A stretch of 64,000 bases of DNA from Methylobacterium sp. GXS13 (GTDB lineage: Bacteria; Pseudomonadota; Alphaproteobacteria; Rhizobiales; Beijerinckiaceae). Both the position numbers and the translations under genes were made by a program. Where the stretch lies: assembly GCF_001455965.1 (NCBI RefSeq), contig NZ_LKKO01000017.1, positions 1 to 64,000 on the forward strand. Direction: 5' to 3'. Shown one piece after another: positions 41,459 through 51,782 of this stretch; within the stretch, counting starts at the first letter, position 1, and each line of letters starts with the position of its first letter. Below the pieces are notes generated by a model. That model was not told where the DNA came from. It saw nothing but the letters and a program-made list of their open reading frames with translations, and did not search any database.

Positions 41459-43816
41459 TCACTTCGATCCAGCTTCGGCCGGCAGCGCGTAGGCGACCAC
41501 GTAGTCGCCGCGGTCGGGTGATTGGCGCGCGCCGCCGGCGGTGATCACGATGTATTGCCGGCCGGTCTTGGGCGACTTGTAGGTCATCGGCGCGCCCTGG
41601 CTGCCCACCGGCAGGCGGCCCTTCCAGACCTCGCGGCCGGTCGCCGCCTCGAATGCCCGCAGGTAGTAATCCTGCGTTCCAGCGAAGAAGATCAGGCCCG
41701 AGCCGGTCACCAGCGAACCGCCGAGCGAGGGCAGTCCGATCGGGATCGGCAGGTGCATCTTGATCCCCAGCGGCCCGGTATCCTCCACCGTGCCGAGTGG
41801 GACCTGCCAGGCGATGCGGCGCGCCTTCAGATCGATGGCCGTCAGCGTGCCGAAGGGCGGCTTCTGGCACGGGATGTTCAGCGCCGACACGAAGCGGTTC
41901 CGGACGGAGACGTAGGGCGTTCCGCGCATCGACGACATGCCCATCTCGGTGCCGGTGGCCTTGCCGGTCTCGACCTGATCCCGGGCGATCAGCCGGTTCC
42001 ACAGGCCCAGCCGCATGTCGTTCACGATCAGGTAGTCCCGGGTCATGTCGATCGCGGTGCTGCCCCAGTTCATGCCGCCGAGCGAGCCCGGCATCTGGAG
42101 GGCGGTGTCGAAGCCCGGCGGGGTGAAGGTCCCCTCGTGGCGCATGCCCTTGAACTGGATCCGGCACAGGAGCTGGTCGAGCGGCGTCGCCCCCCACATG
42201 TCGGCTTCCGTCAGGGTCTCGGTGCCGATGGAGGGCATGTCCGAGAAGGGCTGCGTCGGCGCATACTGCTCACCCGGCACGCTGCCCTGCGGCACCGGCC
42301 GCTCGGTGACCGGCGCGATCGGCGCCCCGGTTTCGCGGTTCAGCAGGAAGATCTGGCCGTGCTTGGTCGCGGCGATCAGCCCCGGGACGGTGCCGCCCTT
42401 CCCGTCCGGCAAGTCGTAGAGGGCCGGCTGGGCCGGAACGTCGAAGTCCCATAGGTCCTTGTGTACGAGCTGGACGTGCCAGCGCGGCCGCCCCGTCGCG
42501 GCGTCGAGTGCGAAGATCGACGAGTTGGTGGCGTCGTCCTCAGCGGTCCGGTGGCCGCCGAAGAAGTCGGGCGTCGCGTTGCCGGTGGGCGCGTAGATCA
42601 GGCCCAGGGCCGGATCGTAGGCCATGCTGGTCCAGACGTTCGGCGTCCCCCGCGTGTAGGTCTCGCCGGGAGGCGGCAGGCGGGTGGTCGCCGGGTTGCC
42701 CGGATCCCAGGCCCAGCGCAGCTCGCCGCTGCCGACATCGTAGGCCCGGACCACGCCGCCGGGTTCCCCGGTCTCGATATTGTCAGCGACCCGGCCGCCG
42801 ACCACCACGAGATCGCCAGCAATGAGCGGCGCGGCAGTCTGCGTGTAGTAACCGGGCTTGACCTCGCCCATGTCGGTCTTGAGGTCGACCGTGCCGCCAT
42901 CGCCGAAATCGCTGCAGGGCTGGCCGGTGGCGGCGTCGAGGGCGATCAGACGCGCGTCTATGGTTGCCAGCAGCAGCCGGCGGGGGCAGACCTTTCCGCC
43001 CTCCGCAGCGCCCGCATCGTGATAGCCGAGCCCGCGGCACCGCTGCCATTGCGGAGCGCTCGCCTTCGGGTCGTAGCGCCAGCGCTGCGTGCCGGTATCG
43101 GCATCGAGCGCGATGACGATGTCGTTGGGCGTGCAGACATAGACGGTGTCGCCGATCTGCAGCGGCGTGGTCTGGTCCTCGGCGCCGAAGCCGTTGCTCA
43201 CCGCGATGTCGCCGGTGCGGAAGGTCCAGGCCGGCTGAAGCTTGGCGACGTTGGTGGCGTCGATCTGTGTCAGCCTGGCGAAGCGGGTGCCGCCATTGGT
43301 GTTGCCCCAGGCCGCCCAATCGACCTGCGGCGGCGCCTGAGTCGCCGGATGCACCGCCGCAACCTCGGTCGCGGCGATGATCGGCACCGGCTGGAACGCC
43401 CGCAGCGTGGCGGCCACCAGGGCGAGGGCCAGCGCGGCGGCAATGCCCAGGGATGCCCGGCGCCACACACCGCGACCGGATCGATCGAGCAGCGGCGCCA
43501 GCATGGCGACCACGCAGCCGAGCACCGCCAGGGCGAACAGCCGCGAGACGAGCGGCCAGAACGCGAACCCGACCTCCCAAACCGCCCAGATTCCGGTCAG
43601 GACGAAGGCCACCCCGTAGAGCAGCGCCCCCGCGCGCCGGCGCTGGGCGACCAGGATACCGGAGACGAGCATCGCGGCGCCCATGACCATGAAATACCAG
43701 CTGCCGCCGAGCCAGGCTAAGTATACCCCGCCCGATCCAAATATTAAACCGATTGTAATTAGCACAATACCAAGCGTGATCATCACGCCATTGGCCAAAA
43801 TTTTGGGTCGGCGCAT
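41459..43816 (-). CDS. gcd: Membrane-bound PQQ-dependent glucose/quinate/shikimate-type dehydrogenase
   Basis: Predicted 785 residues. Five membrane helices occupy residues about 10-145 (VMITLGIVLITIGLIFGSGG and following), then the eight-bladed propeller in the periplasm: WAAWGNTNGGTRFARLTQID, WTFRTGDIAVSNGFG, TPNDIVIALDADTGTQRWRY, WGATPLDQLLCRIQFKGMRH and YYLRAFEAATGREVWKG-type W motifs. It oxidises aldoses directly in the periplasm, passing electrons to ubiquinone. Glucose is the most likely substrate, but quinate cannot be excluded. Confidence 0.92.
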   Translation of the reverse strand: MRRPKILANGVMITLGIVLITIGLIFGSGGVYLAWLGGSWYFMVMGAAMLVSGILVAQRRRAGALLYGVAFVLTGIWAVWEVGFAFWPLVSRLFALAVLGCVVAMLAPLLDRSGRGVWRRASLGIAAALALALVAATLRAFQPVPIIAATEVAAVHPATQAPPQVDWAAWGNTNGGTRFARLTQIDATNVAKLQPAWTFRTGDIAVSNGFGAEDQTTPLQIGDTVYVCTPNDIVIALDADTGTQRWRYDPKASAPQWQRCRGLGYHDAGAAEGGKVCPRRLLLATIDARLIALDAATGQPCSDFGDGGTVDLKTDMGEVKPGYYTQTAAPLIAGDLVVVGGRVADNIETGEPGGVVRAYDVGSGELRWAWDPGNPATTRLPPPGETYTRGTPNVWTSMAYDPALGLIYAPTGNATPDFFGGHRTAEDDATNSSIFALDAATGRPRWHVQLVHKDLWDFDVPAQPALYDLPDGKGGTVPGLIAATKHGQIFLLNRETGAPIAPVTERPVPQGSVPGEQYAPTQPFSDMPSIGTETLTEADMWGATPLDQLLCRIQFKGMRHEGTFTPPGFDTALQMPGSLGGMNWGSTAIDMTRDYLIVNDMRLGLWNRLIARDQVETGKATGTEMGMSSMRGTPYVSVRNRFVSALNIPCQKPPFGTLTAIDLKARRIAWQVPLGTVEDTGPLGIKMHLPIPIGLPSLGGSLVTGSGLIFFAGTQDYYLRAFEAATGREVWKGRLPVGSQGAPMTYKSPKTGRQYIVITAGGARQSPDRGDYVVAYALPAEAGSK

Positions 43817-44353
43817 CGAAAAGCCTCAACCACACAAGATGATCGCCTATTTATCGCGGGTTTTTCTGCGGTCAACGGTGTTTCATGAGATCACAATGCA
43901 AATATTATTTTCTTGAACGCGATATTGCACATCGCTAATTACCTATTTGATCGAAAGCTTCAAAATATTCCGATAGTTAATTACTTTTATGCGTCGCAAA
44001 AGATGCAAAAAATCCTACGTTTGGATCTAGTCATATTGTTCGGCGCCCATCGAGAAGCACCGGCCCTGGCTCAGCGCAGCACCAGCGGCTAACCGAAGTG
44101 CTTGAGCGCAACGAAGTTATCTTCCTGGTTGTCGAGAATCATAGCGCCGTTTTCCTCACGCCCCGCATGAACCGGGCGCGCTCGTGACGACTTTCGCCGT
44201 TCCGGTTGAGGCCAAGGACGGGCCGATCAATGAGCCGCCGCTGGCATGAGATCGTGATCTGTCAGTTGCCAACCGGAGGTTTATGACCGCTGCGCCGAGG
44301 AGTGGCTGCACGATCAAACATGCCGGTCTGCGAGAGGCAGCAGTCCAGGCCGT
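43817..44353. other. Long AT-rich intergenic region between gcd and the TonB receptor
   Basis: The 537 bases upstream of gcd include a markedly AT-rich section (43730-44040, for example CAATGCAAATATTATTTTC). The rest (44050-44350) has normal GC and no full gene. On the minus strand a short frame ending at 44091 reads MILDNQEDNFVALKHFG, possibly the tail of a lost gene. The AT-rich section is the probable gcd promoter. Confidence 0.45.
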
Positions 44354-46531
44354 TCAGAAATCTACGCTGGCCGAGATCAGGATTGTTCGCGGCGCCCCCG
44401 GTGCGAGGAGCCCGCGACCGGTGGTGGCCCAGTAGTTGTTGCCGGTTACGTTCAGGACGTTCGCCTGCCAGGTCACCGGACGGTCCTGAAGAATCGTCTT
44501 GTAGCGCAGGCCGAGATCGAGGGTTGCCCAGTCCGGTATCGTCTGGCGGTTGGCTTGATCGTAATATTGCGCGGCCGTGTAGATCACCCGGCCGGTCACG
44601 GTGAGGCCCGGGGCGAGCCAGGGGAGGTCGTACTCGCCGTAGAGGTTCAGCTGGACAGCCGGGACGCCAATGGCAACGTTGCCGTTGAACTGGCCGCCTT
44701 GCGTTTTCAGGAGACGGCCGTCGATCAGACTTACGCCGCCGACCACCCGGATACCCGTCACGGGCTCGCCGAAGGCCGTGAATTCGAGGCCGCGGTTACG
44801 CTGCGTGCCGTCGATTCTGAACCGGTTTGTCGAATCCAGGAAACCGAACGGCTGCTGCAGGTCGTAGGCCGCGAAGCCGAGGCCGAGGCTGCCGAAATCG
44901 TACTTGGCGCCGGCCTCGATCTGGTCCGAGCGGACGGCTCCGAACGCCTGGTTGGCATTGACCGCCGTCGCCGGCACGGATGGGGCAGTCAGGCCCTCGC
45001 TGTAATTGGCGTAGAGCGACAGCTTCTCCCAGGGCTTCACCACTAGGCCGGCGCCGGGCGAGAATGCGCCGCTATCGGCGATCCCGGTGGTGGCGCCGGT
45101 GCGCGAATCGAGGCTCCTGACCGTGATGCCCTGCCAGCGGCCGCCGACGGTGAGCTGCACGTTGCCATCCAGGATAGACAGCGTGTCGGCCACGGCGACG
45201 CTCTGGTTGATGCGGGCCGTCGTCGGCGGCATCGCCCGGGTCTGGCCGATGGCGCTGCGCGGCGGGGCCGTCACCGGGGCGTAGATGTTGGAGACGATCG
45301 TCGGGCCGACCGGGTAGGTGATCTGGCTCTGGTCATACCAGAGGCCGGTCGCCGCGATGCCGAATTCGTGGCGCACCGGTCCCGTATCGAACTGCCCGCG
45401 CAGGCCCGCTTCCGCGGTGTCGGCATTGGAGATGTAGGGCAGGTAGTTGATCGGCTCGCGGTAATCGCCCAGCGCGTTGAAGATCGTCAGGGTGGCGCCG
45501 AAATATACCTGATAGAACTGGCTGTGCCCGTACGCCGCGTAGAGGGTGAGCGCGTCGGTGAGATCGTACTCGGCGCGCAATGCCACCGACTTGTTGTCGC
45601 TGTCGCGGTATTCCCAGCTCTGCTGCGGGTTGATCCGCAGGTCCGGCGCCCGCGGGATCGGGAAACCCGGGCTGACCGTCCGAGTGCGGAAAGCGGCGTT
45701 GAGGTCGGTCTTCTGGTAGCCGAGATCGGCGGAGACGCGCAGGTTCTCACCGCGATAATCGAGGGCGAGGGCCGCGACGCCGAACTCCATCTGCTGACGA
45801 TCGATCGGCGTTCTGCCGAACTGATAGGCGCCGTTGAACCGGAGCCCCCATTCGTTCGACGGACCGTAGCGCCGGCTGAGATCGACGGCGGTGTAGCTCT
45901 GGGCATTGGAGATGTAGCCCTGGGTCACCCGGGTCAGCGGCACGTCCAGGGCGCGCTTCGGGATCAGGTTGATCACGCCGCCGATATTGCCGAACAGCGG
46001 GATGCCGGTGAGCAGCGTTCCCGGCCCATGGAGCACCTCGACGCGCTCGATCGGCTCGATTGCCGGGTTGAAGGCGTCGGACACGCCGTAGAGGCCGTTG
46101 AACGCGATATCCTGAGCAAAATACGGGAAGCCGCGGATCAGGAACCCCTGGATGCCGCTGGACGGCGGCACGTTGGTGCGGACCGCCGGATCGTTGTTGA
46201 TCACGTCCTGAAGCGTGTGGGCCTGCTGGTCGCGGATCAGCTGATCTGTGAAGCTGGTCTGGCTGTAGGGCTGGTCGAAGCTGTTCCGATTGCCCAGCAA
46301 TCCCAGCCGGGAGCCGGACCCGACTTGGCCGCCGGCATAGGTCGGAGGCGCGTGGCCGATGACGCCGACTGCTGCTCCGTAGCTCTTCGGGGTGCCTTGT
46401 CCTTGTGTCTCGACGCTGAGCTCGTCGAGCTGGACCATCTCTTCGGCCCTAGCCGCAATGACGGTACAGAGGACCGCGCCCGTCGCCGTGGCCGACAACA
46501 GGATCGATACTTTCCGCATCCAGAACCACAT
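44354..46531 (-). CDS. TonB-dependent siderophore receptor
   Basis: Predicted 725 residues. A signal peptide (residues 1-29, ending IAARAEEM) is followed by the plug domain: QPYSQTSFTDQLIRDQQAHT, LQDVINNDPAVRTN, GFLIRGFPYFAQDIAFNGLY and ERVEVLHGPGTLLTGIP, then a 22-strand barrel ending in the aromatic residue of ILISASVDF. No separate N-terminal signalling domain is present, so it does not itself drive sigma-factor signalling. The ligand is unknown; the plug is typical for ferric siderophores. Regulation by iron is expected. Confidence 0.92.
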   Translation of the reverse strand: MWFWMRKVSILLSATATGAVLCTVIAARAEEMVQLDELSVETQGQGTPKSYGAAVGVIGHAPPTYAGGQVGSGSRLGLLGNRNSFDQPYSQTSFTDQLIRDQQAHTLQDVINNDPAVRTNVPPSSGIQGFLIRGFPYFAQDIAFNGLYGVSDAFNPAIEPIERVEVLHGPGTLLTGIPLFGNIGGVINLIPKRALDVPLTRVTQGYISNAQSYTAVDLSRRYGPSNEWGLRFNGAYQFGRTPIDRQQMEFGVAALALDYRGENLRVSADLGYQKTDLNAAFRTRTVSPGFPIPRAPDLRINPQQSWEYRDSDNKSVALRAEYDLTDALTLYAAYGHSQFYQVYFGATLTIFNALGDYREPINYLPYISNADTAEAGLRGQFDTGPVRHEFGIAATGLWYDQSQITYPVGPTIVSNIYAPVTAPPRSAIGQTRAMPPTTARINQSVAVADTLSILDGNVQLTVGGRWQGITVRSLDSRTGATTGIADSGAFSPGAGLVVKPWEKLSLYANYSEGLTAPSVPATAVNANQAFGAVRSDQIEAGAKYDFGSLGLGFAAYDLQQPFGFLDSTNRFRIDGTQRNRGLEFTAFGEPVTGIRVVGGVSLIDGRLLKTQGGQFNGNVAIGVPAVQLNLYGEYDLPWLAPGLTVTGRVIYTAAQYYDQANRQTIPDWATLDLGLRYKTILQDRPVTWQANVLNVTGNNYWATTGRGLLAPGAPRTILISASVDF

Positions 46532-46966
46532 GACCCACCGCCGAAAGCCAGCCGCTCGGGCCGGAACGCCATGTCATGAGGAGTGGGCCAGCAACAAAAC
46601 GGGTCAATCGGAAGTGCGCTAATATCGCTCCTCTTATGCCGCGAATGACGGCGGGTTGTGCTTGTGCAACGGATTAAATTTATTTCATTTATAACGTGCT
46701 TATCTAGGGGCGTCGAACCTATAAGAATTGAATTCCTGGTTGTGATTTTTCCGAAAGATCAGATGCACGGCTGCGTCGGTGCGTCTTCCAGATGCGCATG
46801 AAACCGAATCATCGGAACCCGAGGCTGATCGGGCCTCTACGCTTCGACTTGGCATGAAAAACCGTATTGGCGGACCAATTTCGCCGGTCGAGATCTTTCT
46901 CGCGGAAGATCGCAGTGGGCCCGAAATTCCACCAAGTCGAGAGCTTTGGAAATTGAGGCCGCCTCG
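46532..46966. promoter_or_regulatory. AT-rich upstream region of the TonB receptor
   Basis: No gene is seen in these 435 bases. The stretch 46640-46770 (GGATTAAATTTATTTCATTT and CCTATAAGAATTGAATTCC) is far richer in A/T than the genome and is the likely receptor promoter. An iron-regulator box (Irr or Fur type) is expected, but I could not assign one with confidence. Confidence 0.4.
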
Positions 46967-48874
46967 TCAGCGCCGTCCGCCGGCCGCGCGCAGGGCTCGG
47001 CCCGCGGGCGCCGGGGTGCCGTTCTCCTCGAACAGCTCGGCCAGCTTCTCCGTCATGGCGCCGCCCAGCTCCTCGGCGTCGATGATCGTCACGGCCCGGC
47101 GGTAGTAGCGGGTCACGTCGTGGCCGATGCCGATAGCCAAGAGCTCCACCGGCGAGCGCGTCTCGATCTCCTCGATCATCCAGCGCAGATGCCGTTCGAG
47201 ATAGTTGCCGGCATTGACCGAGAGGGTCGAGTCGTCGACCGGCGCGCCGTCCGAGATCACCATCAGGATCTTGCGCTGCTCAGGGCGACCGAGCAGGCGC
47301 TTGTGCGCCCAGTCCAGAGCCTCGCCGTCGATGTTCTCCTTCAGGAGCCCCTCACGCATCATCAGGCCCAGGTTCTTCCGGGCCCGGCGCCACGGCGCGT
47401 CCGCGGATTTGTAGACGATGTGGCGCAGGTCGTTGAGACGGCCCGGATTCGGGGGCTTGCCGGCAGCGAGCCAGGCTTCGCGGCTCTGACCGCCCTTCCA
47501 GGCGCGGGTGGTAAAGCCGAGAATCTCGACCTTGACGCCGCAGCGCTCCAACGTCCGTGCCAGGATGTCGGCGCAGGTCGCCGCTACGGTGATCGGCCGG
47601 CCACGCATCGACCCGGAATTGTCGAGAAGCAGCGTGACCACGGTGTCGCGGAAATTGGTGTCCTTCTCCTGCTTGAAGGAGAGCGGCTGGTAGGGATCGA
47701 TGACCACGCGAACGAGCCGGGCCGGATCAAGCTGGCCCTCTTCCAAGTCGAAATCCCAGGCGCGGTTCTGCTGGGCCAGGAGCCGGCGTTGCAGCCGGTT
47801 GGCGAGGCGCCCGACGACGCCTTGCAGATGCGAGAGCTGCTTGTCGAGGTAGCTGCGCAGGCGCGACAGTTCGTCGGCGTCGCACAGCTCCTCGGCATGG
47901 ATGATCTCGTCGAACCGGGGGTTGAACACCCGGTATTCGGGCCCCCGCGCCTCGTTGCCCTGACGCGTGGGCGGCCGCGACGCCTCGGACGCCTCCTCCG
48001 AGTCCGCATCCTCGGACTCGTCGGGCAATTCGCCGGACGGCGCGTCGGCCGATTCCTGTGCGCCCTCCTCGATCTCGTCGGAGGCTTCTTCCGAGGTCTC
48101 GATCTCGGCGCGCTCGCCCTGGCTCTTCTCCTCGGAATCGCCCTCGCTCGGGTTCTGCTCGTCGTCCTGGGCGTCGTTCTCGTCGTCGTTCTCGTCATCC
48201 TCGGCGTCGAACGGCGTCTCGTCCGACATGTCGAGGGAGGTGAGGAGATCGCGCACCGAACGGGCGAACTTGCGCTGATCCTCGATCGAACCGATCAGAC
48301 CATCGAGATTGGGGCCGGCCTTGGCTTCGATATGCTCGCGCCACAACGCGACGATCTTGGAGGCCGCCTCGGGGGGCTGTTGCCCGGTCAGGCGCTCGCG
48401 CACCATCAGGGCGACGGCGTCCTCCATGGGCGCATCGGCCCGGTCGGTGATGGTCTCGTACTTGCCGCCGCGATGATAGCGGTCCTCCAGCATCGCCGTG
48501 AGGTTGCTGGCGACGCCCGTCATCCGCCGCGAGCCGATCGCCTCGACCCGGGCCTGTTCCACCGCGTCGTAGACGGCGCGGGCGGCGGCGTTCTCGGGGG
48601 CGAGCCGGCGGTGCACCGCGATGTCGTGGCAGCCGAGCCGCAGCGCCATGGCGTCGGCATTGCCGCGCAGAACTGCGACATCCTGTGCCGAGAGCTCGCG
48701 CGGAGGCTCGGGCAGCCGGGCCTTGTCGCCGGTCAGTGCCGGCCGGTCGGTGGCGTAGGTCACCTCGACCTCGGACCGGCGGGCGATGGCGCGCAGGCAC
48801 CCCGCCACCGAGCGCTTCAGGGGCTCGGCCACGGATTCGCGACGCTCGCCGGGCTTGCGGTTGGAGATGGACAT
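46967..48874 (-). CDS. cobT: Cobaltochelatase subunit CobT
   Basis: Predicted 635 residues. With CobS and CobN it inserts cobalt into hydrogenobyrinic acid a,c-diamide in aerobic B12 synthesis. The N-terminal helical domain is followed by a strongly acidic linker at about 218-298 and a C-terminal VWA domain with the metal site DNSGSMRG (418-425), then [17 protein letters not shown] and [15 protein letters not shown]. The length matches the family. B12 is needed for methylmalonyl-CoA and ethylmalonyl-CoA mutases in serine-cycle bacteria. Confidence 0.95.
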   Translation of the reverse strand: MSISNRKPGERRESVAEPLKRSVAGCLRAIARRSEVEVTYATDRPALTGDKARLPEPPRELSAQDVAVLRGNADAMALRLGCHDIAVHRRLAPENAAARAVYDAVEQARVEAIGSRRMTGVASNLTAMLEDRYHRGGKYETITDRADAPMEDAVALMVRERLTGQQPPEAASKIVALWREHIEAKAGPNLDGLIGSIEDQRKFARSVRDLLTSLDMSDETPFDAEDDENDDENDAQDDEQNPSEGDSEEKSQGERAEIETSEEASDEIEEGAQESADAPSGELPDESEDADSEEASEASRPPTRQGNEARGPEYRVFNPRFDEIIHAEELCDADELSRLRSYLDKQLSHLQGVVGRLANRLQRRLLAQQNRAWDFDLEEGQLDPARLVRVVIDPYQPLSFKQEKDTNFRDTVVTLLLDNSGSMRGRPITVAATCADILARTLERCGVKVEILGFTTRAWKGGQSREAWLAAGKPPNPGRLNDLRHIVYKSADAPWRRARKNLGLMMREGLLKENIDGEALDWAHKRLLGRPEQRKILMVISDGAPVDDSTLSVNAGNYLERHLRWMIEEIETRSPVELLAIGIGHDVTRYYRRAVTIIDAEELGGAMTEKLAELFEENGTPAPAGRALRAAGGRR

Positions 48875-48880
48875 GCGGGG

Positions 48881-49390
48881 TTACGTCTTCACCGAATCGA
48901 GGTCGAAGGGGCGCTCAAGCAGATCGTCCCAGATGTAAGGACAGTCCGGCGGGAACTCGTCGGGTGGGAGGTGGGTCTCGTTGGCAGCCCAATCCCGTGC
49001 ATCCGGGTAGGCTTCCGCCAGGGCCTCATCGAGCCGGGATTTGAGGCCCAGGCTACCCTTGAGAAGCCGGTCGAAGCGTCGGCGCTGCTCGCGGATCGAG
49101 AAGATCCAACTCGGGGTGCGATGCTCGGGCTGCTGATCCCACTTGAGCATGTGCATGATCAGCACGCGCAGGCAGCTATAAAGCCTAGAATATTCGCGCT
49201 TCGACACATCCTCGAGCTCCTCGGCAACCAGCTCGACATCGACTTCGTCGAACCGGCGCGCGCGCAGCAGTGCGACCTGTTCCTGCACCCAGGTGTACAG
49301 GTCATCCTCGTAGCGCGTGCGGCCCCGCGCGAACGGGGCAGCCGCCTCCATCGCTTCGCCTCGGGCCGGACGCGCCACGTCTTCCTCCAT
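48881..49390 (-). CDS. DUF29-domain protein between cobT and cobS
   Basis: Predicted 169 residues. YEDDLYTWVQEQVALLRARR, DEVDVELVAEELEDVSKREY, SRLYSCLRVLIMHMLKWDQQ and WIFSIREQRRRFDRLL are the complete DUF29 pattern. It is separated from cobS by 4 bases and from cobT by 6, so all three are one transcript. DUF29 proteins are widespread in cyanobacteria and alphaproteobacteria with unknown function; a role in cobaltochelatase is suggested only by position. Confidence 0.87.
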   Translation of the reverse strand: MEEDVARPARGEAMEAAAPFARGRTRYEDDLYTWVQEQVALLRARRFDEVDVELVAEELEDVSKREYSRLYSCLRVLIMHMLKWDQQPEHRTPSWIFSIREQRRRFDRLLKGSLGLKSRLDEALAEAYPDARDWAANETHLPPDEFPPDCPYIWDDLLERPFDLDSVKT

Positions 49391-49394
49391 GCGG

Positions 49395-50378
49395 TCAGCT
49401 TAGGGCGACGTTCAACGCGCTCTCGGGCAGCTCCTTGCCGAAAGCACGCTGGTAGAACTCGGCCACCAGCGTCCGCTCGAGCTCGTCGCACTTGTTCAGG
49501 AACGTCACCCGGAAGGCGAACCCGACATCCTTGAAGATGTCGGCGTTCTCGGCCCAGGTGATGACCGTGCGCGGGCTCATGACGGTTGAGAGGTCGCCGT
49601 TCATGAACGCGTTGCGGGTCAGGTCCGCCACGCGGACCATCCGGTTGACGATGTCGCGGCCCGGGTCGTTGCGGTAATGGAGGGCCTTCGAGAGCACGAT
49701 GTCGACTTCGCGGTCGTGCGGCAGGTAGTTCAGAGTCGTCACGATCGACCAGCGGTCCATCTGACCTTGGTTGATCTGCTGGGTCCCGTGATAGAGCCCG
49801 GAGGTGTCACCCAGACCCACGGTGTTCGCGGTGGCGAACAAGCGGAACGCCGGGTGCGGGCGGATCACGCGCTTCTGGTCGAGCAGCGTCAGGCGACCCG
49901 ACAGCTCCAGCACACGCTGGATCACGAACATCACGTCCGGCCGGCCGGCATCGTACTCGTCGAACACCAGGGCGACGTTGTTCTGCAGCGCCCAGGGCAG
50001 AATGCCGTCCTGGAAGGCGGTGATCTGCTTGCCGTCCTTCAGGACGATCGCGTCCTTGCCGACCAGATCGATGCGTGAGACGTGGCTATCAAGGTTGATA
50101 CGGATGCAGGGCCAGTTCAGCCGAGCGGCGACCTGTTCGATATGGGTCGACTTGCCGGTACCGTGATAGCCGGTGACCATCACGCGCCGGTTGCGCGCGA
50201 AGCCCGCCAGGATCGCCAGCGTCGTCTCGCGATCGAAGATGTAGTCCGGATCGAGATCGGGAACGTGCTCCTCGGGTTCGGCATAGGCCGGAACCTTGAG
50301 GTCGAGATCGATGCCGAAGACCTCGCGGACGGAAACGGTGCGGTCAGGCAGCGCGGCGGGCGTATCGTCAGAGAGCAT
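49395..50378 (-). CDS. cobS: Cobaltochelatase subunit CobS (AAA+ ATPase)
   Basis: Predicted 327 residues from ATG 50378. Walker A is GYHGTGKST (70-78), Walker B is LVFDEYD (137-143), and [19 protein letters not shown] holds the sensor 1 Asn. It hydrolyses ATP to drive cobalt insertion together with CobT. The family usually starts MLSDDTP-like or similar, which supports ATG 50378 over an in-frame start at 50522. Confidence 0.95.
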   Translation of the reverse strand: MLSDDTPAALPDRTVSVREVFGIDLDLKVPAYAEPEEHVPDLDPDYIFDRETTLAILAGFARNRRVMVTGYHGTGKSTHIEQVAARLNWPCIRINLDSHVSRIDLVGKDAIVLKDGKQITAFQDGILPWALQNNVALVFDEYDAGRPDVMFVIQRVLELSGRLTLLDQKRVIRPHPAFRLFATANTVGLGDTSGLYHGTQQINQGQMDRWSIVTTLNYLPHDREVDIVLSKALHYRNDPGRDIVNRMVRVADLTRNAFMNGDLSTVMSPRTVITWAENADIFKDVGFAFRVTFLNKCDELERTLVAEFYQRAFGKELPESALNVALS

Positions 50379-50586
50379 TCGGAACCTCGTGAGGCGCGGA
50401 GCCTCCAGCCCGAAGGGTGGAGAATCCGCACGGAAGAACGTCGAGCCGGGCATCCGCCGCGGGGCGGACTCGATCTTTAAACGGCGGCGCCGTGCGGCGC
50501 CACCGATCGGCACCAGCCCCATATAGGGTCACGACGCGCGGTTTGCCCTATCGTACGACCGGATTGGCCTGCATCGTTCATGCCGC

Positions 50587-51210
50587 TCAGCAGAGTCCGG
50601 CGGCGCGCAAGACGTCGTGGGCGCGAATGATGTCGCGCAGCCGCTCCTCGAACGAGCGGTCGCCGCCATTGGCGTCGGGATGGAAGCGCTTCACCAGCGC
50701 CTTGTACTGCGCCTTGATGGCGGGTCCCTCCGCCCCTTCTTCGAGACCCATCACGTCCAGGGCGCGGCGAACCGTGGCGGTGCGGCGCGGCTTCTCTGGC
50801 TCCGGCTGGCGGGCACGGCGCCGTCCCTCGACGCCGGCGCCGCGCAGGATGCCGAGCGGATCGACATAGGCCCAGTCCCGGGTCGGCTCCTCGGCCGGCT
50901 TGCCCTGGCCGGCCGAGTTCACACCCATGGCCCAGGTCGGGCGATGGCCGATGATCGCGTCCTTCTGATAGGCCTGGACCGCGGCATCGTTCATGCCGTC
51001 GAAATAGTTGTAGCTCGCGTTGTAAGCGCGGACGTGGTCGATGCAGAACCGCCAGTACTGGCCTTCGGCCTTCCGCCCCTTCGGAGCCCGGTGCAGCCCC
51101 GGCTGCGTGCAGCCTTGCGCCTCGCACGTGCCGTCGGCTGCGGGCTTCGGCTCGTCGCAGGACGGTTTTCTGATCCGGATGCTGTCGAACAGGCGCGAGT
51201 TGAGATCCAT
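50587..51210 (-). CDS. DnaJ-domain protein
   Basis: Predicted 207 residues from ATG 51210 (MDLNSRLFDSIRIRKPSCDE). The J domain is C-terminal: RRALDVMGLEEGAEGPAIKA, ALVKRFHPDANGGDRSFEER with the HPD triad at 177-179. The N-terminal half contains CEAQGCTQPGLHRAPKGRK and GQYWRFCIDHVRAYNASYNY, a pattern seen in alphaproteobacterial DnaJ-like proteins located between cobS and bolA. It stimulates a Hsp70 ATPase in general terms; client unknown. Confidence 0.88.
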   Translation of the reverse strand: MDLNSRLFDSIRIRKPSCDEPKPAADGTCEAQGCTQPGLHRAPKGRKAEGQYWRFCIDHVRAYNASYNYFDGMNDAAVQAYQKDAIIGHRPTWAMGVNSAGQGKPAEEPTRDWAYVDPLGILRGAGVEGRRRARQPEPEKPRRTATVRRALDVMGLEEGAEGPAIKAQYKALVKRFHPDANGGDRSFEERLRDIIRAHDVLRAAGLC

Positions 51211-51318
51211 GACGGGCCGATTATGAGGGGGCAAACCCGAGACACAAGAGCACCGGGCCTGATGACGCATGCGCGGGATCGGGCTTGACGGATGCCGGCG
51301 ACATGACGTGAGGGCACG

Positions 51319-51615
51319 ATGGCTGACGGGACTGGTGAAGACGGCACCCTTCGGGGTTGGATGGAGGCTAAGCTGCGCGCGGAACTCGCGCCGGCACACC
51401 TCGATGTGATCGACGAATCGCACCTGCATGCGGGCCATTCCGGCGCACGTCCCGGGGGCGAGACCCATTACAGGCTCGACATCGTCGCCTCGGCGTTCGA
51501 GGGCAAGAGCCGTGTGGAGCGGCATCGCCTCGTCAATGGCCTGCTGGACGACGCCTTCAAGCGTGGGCTGCATGCCTTGGCGCTGCGCGCCCGGACCCCG
51601 GCCGAGGCCGCCTGA
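51319..51615 (+). CDS. bolA: BolA-family protein
   Basis: Predicted 98 residues. The BolA fold reads LRGWMEAKLRAELAPAHLDV, IDESHLHAGHSGARPGGETH, FEGKSRVERHRLVNGLLDDA and GLHALALRARTP; the invariant His in RVERHRLV is present. BolA partners monothiol glutaredoxins in iron-sulfur trafficking and stress response. It is divergent from the DnaJ-like gene, an arrangement conserved in alphaproteobacteria. Confidence 0.94.
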   Translation: MADGTGEDGTLRGWMEAKLRAELAPAHLDVIDESHLHAGHSGARPGGETHYRLDIVASAFEGKSRVERHRLVNGLLDDAFKRGLHALALRARTPAEAA

Positions 51616-51782
51616 CCCGGCCTGCTGGTCCGGCGCGACCGATGTGCCGGTTTCGGATTGTTCTGTGAGGATATGGCGATCGTGGCACCGGTCTGCACTC
51701 CCGAGATCGGCGCCTCCATTCCGGGCGCGGTGGTCCGGTATGCCGGTGGCGGGTACAAACCGGACGCCGGCCGGAGGTCGTC

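Noticed and set aside
44091..44145. Short minus-strand frame MILDNQEDNFVALKHFG
   Set aside because: Recalls the end of transglutaminase-like cysteine peptidases, but only 17 codons are visible and nothing upstream continues the homology.
46946..49534. 862-codon open frame on the plus strand opposite cobT and the DUF29 gene
   Set aside because: Mirror image of the real minus-strand genes, spans two of them and has no recognisable domains.
50379..50586. Cobalamin riboswitch upstream of cobS
   Set aside because: No B12-box-like sequence or conserved fold could be recognised in this interval.
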